Shown here in pieces: positions 55,387-64,000 of a stretch of DNA of 64,000 nucleotides; the stretch's first letter is position 1, and each line of letters begins with the position of its first letter. The stretch comes from Sedimentisphaerales bacterium (lineage in GTDB: Bacteria; Planctomycetota; Phycisphaerae; Sedimentisphaerales; Anaerobacaceae): NCBI GenBank assembly GCA_016927855.1, contig JAFGLV010000045.1, forward strand, positions 52,557-116,556, read 5' to 3'. Below the pieces are notes generated by a model that worked only from the letters and a program-made list of their open reading frames with translations, searched no databases and had not been told where the DNA came from. The position numbers and the translations under genes were made by a program.

Positions 55387-56949
55387 CTATTTGCCGGCCT
55401 CAACCGGCGTCATCGAAGCAGGTCGCACGCATACGATAGCCCCCCAGTCGCCGGTATCCTGAGTCACCTTGAGCAGCAGAGAATTGCCGCCTTTCTTCAG
55501 CGTGACTTGAACGGTGTCCGGTCCGGACGAGATTCCCCGACGAACGCTATTGGCATGCACGAGCTGACCATTGAGCCAGGCCTTGACGCCATCGTCACTG
55601 TAGATGTCCAGGTGGGCGGATGTCTCCGTATCAGCGGTGATCTGCGTACGCAGGTAGGCCACTTTATGCGCGCCGCCCTTGAGGGCGCCGCTCAAATCCA
55701 AATAAGCAGGACGTTCGGAGAACGCGCTTACGGGCAGTGGCCGCCACGAAACCTCCGTACCGGACCGTTCCGGATCGAACACCGCGTCGAACAACTCCGC
55801 GCACGACTTGCCCTCCTGCTCGTATGGACCGGCCACCTCCCAATCGGTGAGATATTCCGTGGCAGGCGCATCGGGGTACTGGATCAACACCTCCAGGTGG
55901 GCGTCTGGGATGAAGGCCAGTTGTGAGGTGTGCTTCATCGAGTAGTAGACCAGCCAGCGATTCAGATCGGTGTCGTAGCGGTAGAAATGCCGGTTCAGCA
56001 AACCGGTATGGCTCGTGTTGATGCTGATCACCTGCACAGGAGTCCGAGCATCGAAGTCGCAATCGGCCAGATGAATCGTCCTCGTCTCGCTGCAACTGAG
56101 CGTCTTGTAGTGGATCGCCAGCTTCTTCGGGGCATACACGATCATCCACTTGGTGGAATCTCCCTGACTGACGGATCGCAGGGTCTCGAAGGCGTATTCG
56201 ACGATGGAGCCGCCCGAGGACGATGGATACTTCTTGACCCGATCGGCCGCACAGACGAACCGATCCAGCGAGCCCCAGGAACCATACGGCGTCTCTCTGG
56301 CGCCGCCGAAGCCAGCATGTTGTTTGAGATACGCCAGTGATTTGTCATACGTGTCATTGGCCATGACTTTCACCGGCAACGTCTCGCCTGCGTGACAGAT
56401 CAACTTCCCCTCGAGAAACTCGAACGTAGCGATGTTGCCTTCGCGATCGCATCCGAGGAAATGAAACGGCAGGGGTGACATCGTCGCCGCCCGTACCTTC
56501 TTGTCGCTGGCGATGACGTCGGCGACGGTGGCGCAGGTATCGAGCTGGTATTGCAGCCAGGCCATCACCGCGGGGCGCGCATCGCGCGCGGGGTACTTCG
56601 TCTCGCTCAGCCACATAGTCTCCAGGACCAGCCCGGCCTCGTTCATCCCGCCGCAAGGCATCTCTCGCCCATACTGATTGAACGTGACGCTGCCATACTT
56701 CGAGACCCATTTCGCGGGTTCGTCGCTGGGGTCCAGCAATAAGGCACGCTTGGCAATGCCCCTCTTGTTCACGATCACCAGGCCGTGCTCCAGGTGCCAA
56801 TCGAAGTTCCGGCCGAATACCAGACCATCCCCATCCTGCAGGCAGAACGACGTGCAGGCAAACGAGGCTTCCGCCAACAACAGAACGACGTAACCGATGA
56901 CGACGAGGGCCCGAGCAAGATGGACCCGCCTCTTCTGCAAAATGGCCAT
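55387..56949 (-). CDS. Secreted linear-amide C-N hydrolase with C-terminal beta-sandwich module
   Basis: 520 residues. A signal peptide (1-31) ends AEASFA, directly followed by Cys32 in CTSFCLQDGDGLVFGRNFDW, so signal-peptidase cleavage alone would expose the catalytic Cys. CGGMNEAGLVLETMW is the second family motif. About 370-515 is a beta-sandwich module (DWEVAGPYEQEGKSCAELFD to NSLLLKVTQDTGDWGAIV) that also occurs in the protein at 57744-59750. It is probably periplasmic. The substrate, perhaps an acyl-amide, is unknown. Confidence 0.8.
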   Translation of the reverse strand: MAILQKRRVHLARALVVIGYVVLLLAEASFACTSFCLQDGDGLVFGRNFDWHLEHGLVIVNKRGIAKRALLLDPSDEPAKWVSKYGSVTFNQYGREMPCGGMNEAGLVLETMWLSETKYPARDARPAVMAWLQYQLDTCATVADVIASDKKVRAATMSPLPFHFLGCDREGNIATFEFLEGKLICHAGETLPVKVMANDTYDKSLAYLKQHAGFGGARETPYGSWGSLDRFVCAADRVKKYPSSSGGSIVEYAFETLRSVSQGDSTKWMIVYAPKKLAIHYKTLSCSETRTIHLADCDFDARTPVQVISINTSHTGLLNRHFYRYDTDLNRWLVYYSMKHTSQLAFIPDAHLEVLIQYPDAPATEYLTDWEVAGPYEQEGKSCAELFDAVFDPERSGTEVSWRPLPVSAFSERPAYLDLSGALKGGAHKVAYLRTQITADTETSAHLDIYSDDGVKAWLNGQLVHANSVRRGISSGPDTVQVTLKKGGNSLLLKVTQDTGDWGAIVCVRPASMTPVEAGK

Positions 56950-57139
56950 GAGCTTCTCCTTTCTTCATCAGTGACAGCCCGGATAGCCATCTATCCGAAA
57001 CCGCCTACGTAGTATCTCCACTTTGCAGAGAAAACACAAGATGTCCTTCGAGCAACAGGGAAAGCCACAGTGCAGCCTCCTGAGCTATTGATCCAGCAAC
57101 TGGCAGGAGAAGCCCCAGGGGCCCTGTCCGCGGCGGACT

Positions 57140-57743
57140 TCACTGTCTCTTGGCAGTTTCGAGATAGACCGCCTCAATCTCCGTGGCGTCGAGGGCACGG
57201 TTGAAGATTTGGACGTCATCAATCGCGCCTTTTGAGCGTACGCCAGCCTGGATCATGGCCGATGTACGTGACACCGTCAAACTTCGCGACCCTGTGCCCG
57301 TGCTGGTGGGTGGCCGATTTCATGGCCGTGCCATCGTGCCTGTAGATGGAGGCCCGTTCGGGATCGACGACCAAGGCAGCAAAGGTCCAGGTCTGGTTGG
57401 GAGCAACGAGATGAGAATCCCACAATCAGGTTTCACGATCATCATTCCAGTTGTAGCGCAGATTGTTGCTCGCGTTGAACCACAATCCGGCCGTAGTGGA
57501 GCCGGCGCGGGCGAAAACCAAGCCCGGATTATCTATCACTTCTTCCGTTTTGACGCACAGAGTAATGGTGATCGTGTCCGTGTTGAGATTCATCGGCGGG
57601 ATGATGATATAGTCTTCGTCGTCTTCCAGTGCCACGGCTTGGCCGCTCACTCCCGGCGCCCAACGAGGATGGCCGTGGAGGGTCCCGTAGAAGGCGTTGA
57701 CAGACTGGTCCTTTGCACCGCCATCAAAGGTCCACCAAGCCAC
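57140..57743 (-). pseudogene. Degraded LamG domain, former C-terminus of the upstream gene
   Basis: The frame of the 57744-59750 gene continues after its stop TAA with VAWWTFDGGAKDQSVNAF, a classical LamG start. A TGA at about 57426 replaces the Trp codon expected before LWDSHLVAPN. Homology then continues as QTWTFAALVVDPERASIY. A frameshift near 57235 is followed by GAIDDVQIFNRALDATEIEA to a stop at 57140. Two nonsense changes and one frameshift indicate decay. The intact ancestor was probably a FecR-tail/module/Fn3-like/LamG secreted protein. Confidence 0.8.
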
Positions 57744-59750
57744 TTATAGGCCCGTGCTGAAGCTCCACACGTCGCCTTGAATGCTGGAGCCATCGCCGAG
57801 GATTTCGTCCACCCGCCAGAAATATCGCTGACCAGGGTCGAGCGATAGCGGCTCCAATTCCCGGACCTCAAAGATCTCCGCCAGCAGAGACAGATTGTTC
57901 TGATCAGTCCCGAAATAGACCCTGTGTGATTGCGCGGTGAGAGCGGGTGTCCAATCCAGTTGGACCTCGGGGGTCGGATCGATTGCCTTATCGGTAGGTC
58001 GAGGACCAGCGGCTCTGTCAGAACCGATTCTCACGATGGCTCGCGAGCCCCCACTGTCCTCGGTGACTTTGAGCATGAGGTGGTTGACGCCTTGCTCCAA
58101 AGTGACGTTAACGGCGTCGGGCTGCTCCGAGATCCCCCAGCTGTTGTTTTCTTCGCAAATCAGCTCGCCATTGAGCCAGGCCTTGACACCGTCATCGGTA
58201 TAGATTTCAAGACGCGCCAGCTTCTGCCTGTCGGAGGCAATCTCCGTACGCAGATAGGCCGCACTTTGATCCATGGGTAACAACACCGAGCTGATATCGA
58301 CGGAGGCGGGATGTTCTTCGTGAGGTTCTACTTTCGCGGAGTGCCATGGAACATCCACATCAGATAGCTCCGGGCCAAAGGGAATGTCGAAAAGCTCCCG
58401 GTGTGTCTTGCCCTTCTGTACATAGGGACCGGCCACTTGCCAGTCACTCAGATAGCCCTTTCTTTTGGCGGTGGCAAGGTCCTGTGAAGTAGCATGTTCA
58501 GAGTCCACCGCTTGTTTGAATATGCCGCTGTGGGAGTACCATTTGCCGTCCTCATGAACCATGCGCTGGACGATTTCATCAATCAGCGAGCCTTTTCGAC
58601 ACAAGTGGATCGGATGAACGTATCCGTTGCCGGGAGTTCGGGGCCATTGAGGGGTACTCAGGACATCAAGCCGATCCGCCCAGTATTTTGAGTTCTCAAC
58701 ATACCCTTGGATCTGGTCGGGCGAGTAGTCCCTGTACGCTACTGCGGCATACAGGTCAGTATCTCCATTCATAGCGCTGCTGAAAGCCGTCAGCAGAGCG
58801 GCCAGGGGTGTACTCTGATCCGCGTACTTGATGCCCGCTCGTATCTTGTGCATTTCTCGTTGATACATCTCGGAGTTCTCTTTGTCCCATTCGCTTCGCA
58901 GGCCGCGGTACTTGCCGGGAATATCAGCATGTGTGGTCCCGTCCTCGTCCGGATACAGCAAAGCGATCATGCACATTGCATCGGAGTATGGACCTGTGTA
59001 GTTTCTCAGAGTGACGGCCAGATTGCCGTCGACTGTATCTGTCGCGACAATCTCGCGATTCGCGTCGACGAGTATCGCCGACTCGGGCAGAATGAACCGA
59101 AAATACTGAAGGGCATTGGGGTAGCCGGGGGAGACTCTGAAGTATGCCAAGGGGCCCTCCTTCCACGCGATCCGCGCGCCGCCGGGGAAGACCGGCATGC
59201 CAATGTCATCAAGACGGGTAACGGCAATGAACTTGAAATGCTCTCCCGGCTGAACCTGCTCCAAGAAATGGATGTTGAAGGAAAACGCGAAGTCGCCCAG
59301 GCTTCTCTCCTCCACTTTGCAGAGATTGCCATCGAGGTCATAAACTCGGATATCCCCCAGAGTCGACGAATAGGGTATGGTCATGATATTCGTCGCCTTC
59401 GGCATAGCATTCGGGATCTCCCAATAGATGGCTCCAACCACCTCATCCTCGTCTGTCTTGCCCACCGCGATGAAAACCGAGTCGATTTTCAGTTCGCCGT
59501 GCTCTCTCTCTTCTTCGACCAACTTGTACAGCTCAAGGGCATCCTGCACGAGCGGACTGTCTACAGTGCCAAACGGATTGGCATCCTTTTTCAACACCGC
59601 CTTTTGTCCGGCATCAACGCTGACGGTCGCCGTCTGCGTCTCGGCAAGAACCTTCCCTTGGCGAACGGTCACCTCTGTCTTCTGGGCACCCAGGGGGGCT
59701 GAACTCGCCAGAAGAACTAGAGCGCAGAGAACCATCGATTTCGCTTTCAT
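57744..59750 (-). CDS. Secreted protein with FecR C-terminal-like segment, beta-sandwich module and Fn3-like end
   Basis: 668 residues with GGAAGGAGA upstream. Signal peptide about 1-23 (ASSAPLGAQ). Residues about 24-55 (TEVTVRQGKVLAETQTATVS) look like the end of a FecR domain. About 60-420 is not recognised. About 435-575 is the module shared with the Ntn hydrolase (DWQVAGPYVQKGKTHRELFD). About 590-668 resembles Fn3 (QSHRVYFGTDQ, RYFWRVDEI). A LamG domain follows in frame after the stop and is decayed. It sits 54 bases after the anti-sigma gene, so a role in signalling or as its target is likely. No enzyme activity is claimed. Confidence 0.72.
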   Translation of the reverse strand: MKAKSMVLCALVLLASSAPLGAQKTEVTVRQGKVLAETQTATVSVDAGQKAVLKKDANPFGTVDSPLVQDALELYKLVEEEREHGELKIDSVFIAVGKTDEDEVVGAIYWEIPNAMPKATNIMTIPYSSTLGDIRVYDLDGNLCKVEERSLGDFAFSFNIHFLEQVQPGEHFKFIAVTRLDDIGMPVFPGGARIAWKEGPLAYFRVSPGYPNALQYFRFILPESAILVDANREIVATDTVDGNLAVTLRNYTGPYSDAMCMIALLYPDEDGTTHADIPGKYRGLRSEWDKENSEMYQREMHKIRAGIKYADQSTPLAALLTAFSSAMNGDTDLYAAVAYRDYSPDQIQGYVENSKYWADRLDVLSTPQWPRTPGNGYVHPIHLCRKGSLIDEIVQRMVHEDGKWYSHSGIFKQAVDSEHATSQDLATAKRKGYLSDWQVAGPYVQKGKTHRELFDIPFGPELSDVDVPWHSAKVEPHEEHPASVDISSVLLPMDQSAAYLRTEIASDRQKLARLEIYTDDGVKAWLNGELICEENNSWGISEQPDAVNVTLEQGVNHLMLKVTEDSGGSRAIVRIGSDRAAGPRPTDKAIDPTPEVQLDWTPALTAQSHRVYFGTDQNNLSLLAEIFEVRELEPLSLDPGQRYFWRVDEILGDGSSIQGDVWSFSTGL

Positions 59751-59803
59751 GGTGCGTCTCCTTCCCGCCTCTTCAGCAGGCTATCGGTCGTGAATTCTGC
59801 GGA

Positions 59804-60517
59804 TTAGTCGTCGCTCACCGTGACGGTGAATTCCGTTCCGAGCGCCTCCACCCGGCCGTGGGGAGTGCGAACGAAGAACGGGCCGTGGGGACTCTGAAGG
59901 CTAGCGGTGCACTCGCCCTGCTCCAGAGAGAATTCGGTCTTATCGCCATAGGACACCAAAGCGAGCATGCTGTTTGGGGTCACTCTGATTGTCGAGTTGT
60001 TCTCCAACTCCAGTACAAACGTGGCCTTGGCCGCTGAGTGAAACGTGTCACCTTGATAGACCACGGCGCCGCTCTGAAGCGGCTGCCAGGAATCGCTCCC
60101 ATCATGCCTGACCAGAACCATCCCACCCACGTGCCCAGCGCGCATCGGCACTTCGACCAACGTCGGGCCCTGTGGACGACGTTCGACAACGATGCCCAGC
60201 GCCAAACCCGCAACGAGCATGACGCCAGCAGCGATGGCTGTTTGGGCCCAGTACGCCCGCGGACGAACCACACGATGAATGGGTGGTCTTGCCCAGTCCG
60301 AAAGCTGGGCCATGATCTGGGCTTTGGCCCGGGCGGTTTCGGTTTGGGACGAGAAGGCGTCGCCGATCACCTCCTGTGTCAACTCAAGCCCTCTCAACTC
60401 CGCGCGACAGGCTTGGCACATCTCGGCGTGCGCTTCGAGCTCGGCCCGCTCGGCTGGTTCGATCGTACCATCCAGGGCCTTGACGATCAGTCCTCTGGCA
60501 GTAGCACAGGAAATCAT
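59804..60517 (-). CDS. Anti-sigma factor with zinc finger, membrane helix and truncated FecR domain
   Basis: 237 residues. A ZAS-like motif, His30-x3-Cys34-x2-Cys37 (HAEMCQAC), binds zinc and the sigma factor. A membrane helix is at about 89-110. About 115-237 is a FecR-like sensor region (LQSGAVVYQGDTF, FVRTPHGRVEALGTEFTV) that stops at VSDD, before the last strands of the family. The gene overlaps the sigma gene by 4 bases, the normal arrangement. The missing FecR end is seen in the next protein downstream. Confidence 0.85.
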   Translation of the reverse strand: MISCATARGLIVKALDGTIEPAERAELEAHAEMCQACRAELRGLELTQEVIGDAFSSQTETARAKAQIMAQLSDWARPPIHRVVRPRAYWAQTAIAAGVMLVAGLALGIVVERRPQGPTLVEVPMRAGHVGGMVLVRHDGSDSWQPLQSGAVVYQGDTFHSAAKATFVLELENNSTIRVTPNSMLALVSYGDKTEFSLEQGECTASLQSPHGPFFVRTPHGRVEALGTEFTVTVSDD

Positions 60518-61104
60518 GACTGGACCTCCTCAAGAAGTGGCGCGAGGTCTGTTCGCAGTATTCTGTAAGCGCGGTGGAGCCAGACGCGCACCGTGCCGGG
60601 ACGCTTGCCCAATTGCTCGGCAATCTGCACCGCTGAAAGTCCCCCGACGAACCGCATGACGATCAGGCTCCGGAACTTCTCAGACAGTTGACGCACGGTC
60701 TCTCTGACAAAGCGAATCTGGCTCTGGCTGAGCCCCGGATTGGGGCTGTACGCCGCCAGAGCCTCGGAATCCGCCGCTGCCCTGCTTGTGTGGCACCTCA
60801 TGGCCGTCCTGTGCCTTATGCCCCTCCGAACCGCGTCGGTACACAACTGCAGGGCGATCTTGCTGAGCCAGCCGGTAAATCGGGACGGGTCCTTGAGCCG
60901 GTTGAGCTGAGCGTATGCCTTGAGAAAACTCTCCTGGGCGACGTCTTCCGCTTCGCTCGGATCGCTGGTGCGGGTCAAGGCCAGCGCGACGATAGTGCGC
61001 CAGTGCCGCTCGACGAGCATCCCGAAGGCGGAAACATCCCCGTCCAGCGTCGCTCCCACGAGCTTCTCATCGCTTCTCTTCATTTCTACCAGGCTGTTTT
61101 CCAT
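60514..61104 (-). CDS. ECF-type RNA polymerase sigma factor
   Basis: 196 residues with sigma2 (AFGMLVERHWRTIVALA, DVAQESFLKAYAQL) and sigma4 (LSEKFRSLIVMRFVGGL, GKRPGTVRVWLHRAY) and no sigma3. It would direct RNA polymerase to a stress or surface-signal regulon when released by the membrane anti-sigma factor encoded with a 4-base overlap. Its target promoters cannot be named here. Confidence 0.93.
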   Translation of the reverse strand: MENSLVEMKRSDEKLVGATLDGDVSAFGMLVERHWRTIVALALTRTSDPSEAEDVAQESFLKAYAQLNRLKDPSRFTGWLSKIALQLCTDAVRRGIRHRTAMRCHTSRAAADSEALAAYSPNPGLSQSQIRFVRETVRQLSEKFRSLIVMRFVGGLSAVQIAEQLGKRPGTVRVWLHRAYRILRTDLAPLLEEVQS

Positions 61105-61196
61105 CCAATCTCACCTGAGAAGACCCTATGGATTCTACCAGATAGAACGCGGAAGCAAAGAAAGCGCTACAGATATCAGCGTGGGGGGCCGCAGAG

Positions 61197-63386
61197 CTAC
61201 GAAAGGATTCTAACGATGCCGCGACTGCCGTCGACCTGAATGGTCTGACCCGTCCGGATGATGTCGGTGGCGTGCCCCACGTTGGTCACGGCGGGGATGC
61301 CGAGTTCGCGGGCGATAATGCTGCCATGCGACAGCAGGCAGCCCTGATCCATGACAATCCCGGCCGCCGGCATGAAATACGGCGTCCAACCCGGGTCCGT
61401 GAAGGGCGCCACGAGGATTTCGCCGGCCTCGAGCCGACTGTGGCTGTCGGTCCGGAGTATGACACGTGCCCTCCCGGTCGCCACTCCCGGGCTGACGCCC
61501 AGACCTGTCAGCATCTCGGCATCGGCATCGATTTCGTCCGGGACGTACGTTTCAGGGTCGAGTTGCCCCACGATCAGGTCCGGGGGCAATATCGAATTCC
61601 ACTTGTCGTACTCGGCGCGCCGCTCGACAATGGCTGTCCGGACGTTGAATCCAGCCTTGCCACTCACGACCGGTCCGAGCTCGTCGACTTTCAAGAAGAA
61701 GACGTCGTCGGGATTGGCCAGCACGTCACTTGCACAGAGTCTGTCGCCAAGTCTGACAAGCGCTCTGCGCGTCGTGGCGAACAGCCTGATGATCTCGCTC
61801 TTGATGTTCTCGCGAAAGACAGCACCTTCCTGCGAGCGAACAACGAGCCGATTGAAGAGCGTCCGTTTCATCGAATTCCTGAGCCTACCGCGGCAGTGTG
61901 CCTCAAGCTCGCGACGCTCGCGGGCGATGCGCTCGTGATTCTCAAGCGGGCTGGCTTTGTCGAGACACGACAGGTAGCCGCGGATCAGACCGAGCACATA
62001 ATCCGGCGACTCCGACCACCGGGGATTGGCCAGCTCTAACTCAGCCCGGCAATGGTGTCCATGGCACTTCATGAATTCACTCCAGCCTCTGAGGAATTCA
62101 CCGGCCGCAGCCAGGTGCGATAGCTCTGCCTGGACATCGCTCCACGAGCTTCCGGCCAAAACGGCCTCCTTGATCTCGGCCCGTTTGTTCGCCTCGACGG
62201 CCAGCGCCCAAAGATCCATCGCCGCCCGCGCATCATCCATGTTGCCCACCCCGGCCAACAGTCGGCCCGCGCAGGTCCGGTCCGAGAGCCACCGTGCACA
62301 CACCAATTGAAGGGCAGGGTAGGCCGCCATCGCACTGAACAGATAGTTCGCGTGGCCGATGGCGTCGCAGAAGACAGCTACCATCTCTTCGCAGCGGCGC
62401 GCCAACTGGGCGGCAGACATGCGGTCGATATCAAGACGCTCCCATCTTTCGTTTCCGGCTTTGGTCTTGGCGAGAATGGATTGCCCTCGCTCAGGCGTAC
62501 ACCAAAGAATGGCGGGGATCAGAACGGGGATTCTCAATATGAATCGCATCCGGTTTGCCCTTATCCGAGGCAGGTCGTCGACGGTCGCGTCGTTGAACAT
62601 CTTGGACATGGCGACCAAGGCCGGATTACTCCCCACGTCGCTGGCAAAGTCGATGCGCTTCGAGCCGGCCAAGCGCTTTATGACAGCCGCCCAGAAGCTC
62701 GCATTGAAGTAGATGCGGCCACCGTGATAGCCGTGAAGAGGGACTGCGATCCGGTCGACGCCGATCCTCTTCAGGAGAGGATCAAACATGGCTCCTGCCA
62801 CACTATCGACGTAGGACCTGGTGATAGGCGTGACGACGTCGGGCATGATTTCCTTGGCCGGGAAGCTACTCCAGACGTAGCCGTCACGATGCGATTCCGC
62901 TCCGCCCAGAGCGGTAATGGGTCTGGCTTGCAGCAGGTACACGTCAGAGCCAGCTACCGCCCATTCAATGTCCTGCGGACAGCCGAACCGGCGCTCGACG
63001 CGCCGAGCCAGTTTCGCCAGTTTCCTGACGGTCGCCGAAGAGCGCACGACCACGGTCTCGGCCTGCAGTTGCCGGTACGCGGCTGCGATGTGTCCGCGCA
63101 GGCCGTCAGCCAGAGACGAACGAACGATGCGCTGCCGAATCTGCTCAAGGACTGGCTGCACATGGTCCGGCTGTCTGTCGAGCGCCTGTGGAAGTAATGC
63201 GATTGACGCGCGAAGATCGTTCGCCCCCAAATGTTCCTTGAAGGCCAGCGTGGTCAAGAAGAAACAGGGAGGGACCTTCACACCGAGCCCCCACAGTCGG
63301 CACAGGCTGGCCGCCTTCGGGCCGATCAAGGACCTGTCCGAAGGCAGCGATTGTTTATCCAGCCAGCGAATGAGCTCTGTATTCAC
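61197..63386 (-). CDS. PEP-utilizing/rifampicin-phosphotransferase-like protein lacking most of the ATP-grasp domain
   Basis: 729 residues. About 1-160 should be the ATP-binding half: LIGPKAASLCRL and VVVRSSAT (115-119) are there, but the next ~22 residues jump to FGCPQDIEWAV and LLQARPIT, which in the family come about 160-190 residues later. A middle domain (about 170-610) follows. The C-terminal swivel domain has the phospho-His motif LSHGSIIARELGIPAV. Intact relatives (PpsA, rifampicin phosphotransferase) are about 800-870 residues. The ATP-grasp core therefore looks deleted, and activity is doubtful. Confidence 0.8.
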   Translation of the reverse strand: MNTELIRWLDKQSLPSDRSLIGPKAASLCRLWGLGVKVPPCFFLTTLAFKEHLGANDLRASIALLPQALDRQPDHVQPVLEQIRQRIVRSSLADGLRGHIAAAYRQLQAETVVVRSSATVRKLAKLARRVERRFGCPQDIEWAVAGSDVYLLQARPITALGGAESHRDGYVWSSFPAKEIMPDVVTPITRSYVDSVAGAMFDPLLKRIGVDRIAVPLHGYHGGRIYFNASFWAAVIKRLAGSKRIDFASDVGSNPALVAMSKMFNDATVDDLPRIRANRMRFILRIPVLIPAILWCTPERGQSILAKTKAGNERWERLDIDRMSAAQLARRCEEMVAVFCDAIGHANYLFSAMAAYPALQLVCARWLSDRTCAGRLLAGVGNMDDARAAMDLWALAVEANKRAEIKEAVLAGSSWSDVQAELSHLAAAGEFLRGWSEFMKCHGHHCRAELELANPRWSESPDYVLGLIRGYLSCLDKASPLENHERIARERRELEAHCRGRLRNSMKRTLFNRLVVRSQEGAVFRENIKSEIIRLFATTRRALVRLGDRLCASDVLANPDDVFFLKVDELGPVVSGKAGFNVRTAIVERRAEYDKWNSILPPDLIVGQLDPETYVPDEIDADAEMLTGLGVSPGVATGRARVILRTDSHSRLEAGEILVAPFTDPGWTPYFMPAAGIVMDQGCLLSHGSIIARELGIPAVTNVGHATDIIRTGQTIQVDGSRGIVRILS

Positions 63387-63604
63387 GCCGCGCCAATCCG
63401 ATCAACTTCAGAAACCAGGCCGTTGCCGGGCAGGTTTCCGTCCTGCTCGACATCTCATCTTCTCAGCGATAACGACCCACATAGGGAGGACGGGTGTCGC
63501 GAGGTTTCGTTACAACCCACTTCATTGGTCACGTCTGAGGCCACCTTGCACCCTATCATACCACTTCGCAGATCTGGCCCGACGTAGGCCAGGGCGAATC
63601 GCCA

Positions 63605-64000
63605 TCAGGTCATTGCACGCACCCGACGGCGGGATCGCCTGACGAAGAAGATGCACCAAGGCACAATGCCCGCCAGGACGACCGAAGAGGCGGCGACACC
63701 GAGCGCGGCGCCGCTGGGTAGAGTCAGTTCCTGATAGCCCTCAGGGATTTCGGGCCGGAAGACCGCCTCGTCTATCTCCACACCCCACTGGAAATGGCCA
63801 TCCATCTGCGTGGCCTCCGCGCTTTTGAAGAGGCTGAGTACGCAGGGCTTCAACTGGACTTCGGCATCCGTTTGGATGGGCAGGTTGGTTCTTGGGTCTA
63901 TCCAAACGCGCCCGGTGCCGTTCTGGAGGTTGAAGAGCAGCTTGACGATGGCTGGATTGAATCCCTCCAGTATCCGTTGCTCCCACCCGCTGACCTCGAA
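63605..64000 (-). CDS. C-terminal part of a membrane-anchored protein, possibly LolA/RseB-like (partial)
   Basis: The frame is open to the window edge. The visible 131 residues contain NGTGRVWIDPRTNLPIQ and HFQWGVEIDEAVFRPEIPEGY, as in planctomycete outer-membrane-lipoprotein-sorting-like or RseB-like proteins, then a membrane helix near GVAASSVVLAGIVPWCIFFV and a basic tail. The start is outside. Function uncertain; it may belong to the same signalling neighbourhood as the sigma and anti-sigma genes. Confidence 0.6.
   Translation of the reverse strand, partial: FEVSGWEQRILEGFNPAIVKLLFNLQNGTGRVWIDPRTNLPIQTDAEVQLKPCVLSLFKSAEATQMDGHFQWGVEIDEAVFRPEIPEGYQELTLPSGAALGVAASSVVLAGIVPWCIFFVRRSRRRVRAMT

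Noticed and set aside
57426..57743. An independent LamG gene
   Set aside because: It starts right after the upstream stop in the same frame, has no ribosome-binding site and is itself broken by a stop and a frameshift.

Overview
The window looks like a stretch of a high-G+C, Gram-negative planctomycete chromosome, most likely Phycisphaerae-like. That assignment is an inference from three things: pseudopilin-type proteins scattered as single genes, a Tat-exported S1 sulfatase with large secreted glycoside hydrolases, and Lpt/SurA outer-membrane genes alongside ECF sigma/FecR regulation and LamG domains. No rRNA, tRNA, CRISPR array, insertion sequence or integrase was recognised. Several promoters fit a TTGA(C/A)(G/T)-N16/17-TATAAT-like pattern.

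Layout. 1-9.7 kb is a surface-polysaccharide or glycoconjugate cluster: a flippase end, three methyltransferases, four GT-A/GT-B glycosyltransferases and a GT-C-like membrane protein. 9.9-12.3 kb holds a pseudopilin, cobO and ispD. 12.3-18.7 kb is a trp operon, trpE-G-D-F-B-A without trpC, preceded by a classical attenuator: a leader peptide with three Trp codons, mutually exclusive hairpins and a T-tract. 18.9-33.6 kb is an envelope and degradation region: a secreted redoxin, GH172-like and GH116-like hydrolases, a PEBP-family protein, a large secreted protein of unknown function, an FHA-GAF protein, a sulfatase, and an amino-acid permease fused to a PTS EIIA domain. 33.7-35.3 kb is a TPP riboswitch plus thiC.

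35.4-45.8 kb is one long minus-strand run, nusA-infB-rbfA-(HhH-GPD-like)-hisG-surA-lptF-lptG. It joins translation and transcription factors to histidine synthesis and LPS export. 46-52.6 kb carries dapB, a toxin-antitoxin pair, a pseudopilin, glmS and hisH-hisF. 52.6-64 kb is an accessory minus-strand region: an S41 peptidase lipoprotein sitting between two copies of the hisF 3' end, two linear-amide Ntn hydrolases of different topology, a decayed LamG tail, a secreted FecR-fragment protein, an anti-sigma factor, an ECF sigma factor, a PEP-utilizing enzyme that lacks its ATP-grasp core, and a partial membrane protein.

The most interesting signals are the trp attenuator with a nearly leaderless leader peptide, a FecR domain that appears split between the anti-sigma factor and the secreted protein next to it, the hisF-tail direct repeat around the S41 gene, a palindromic repeat that encodes the ThiC C-terminus, and an HhH-GPD protein without catalytic residues in the translation operon.
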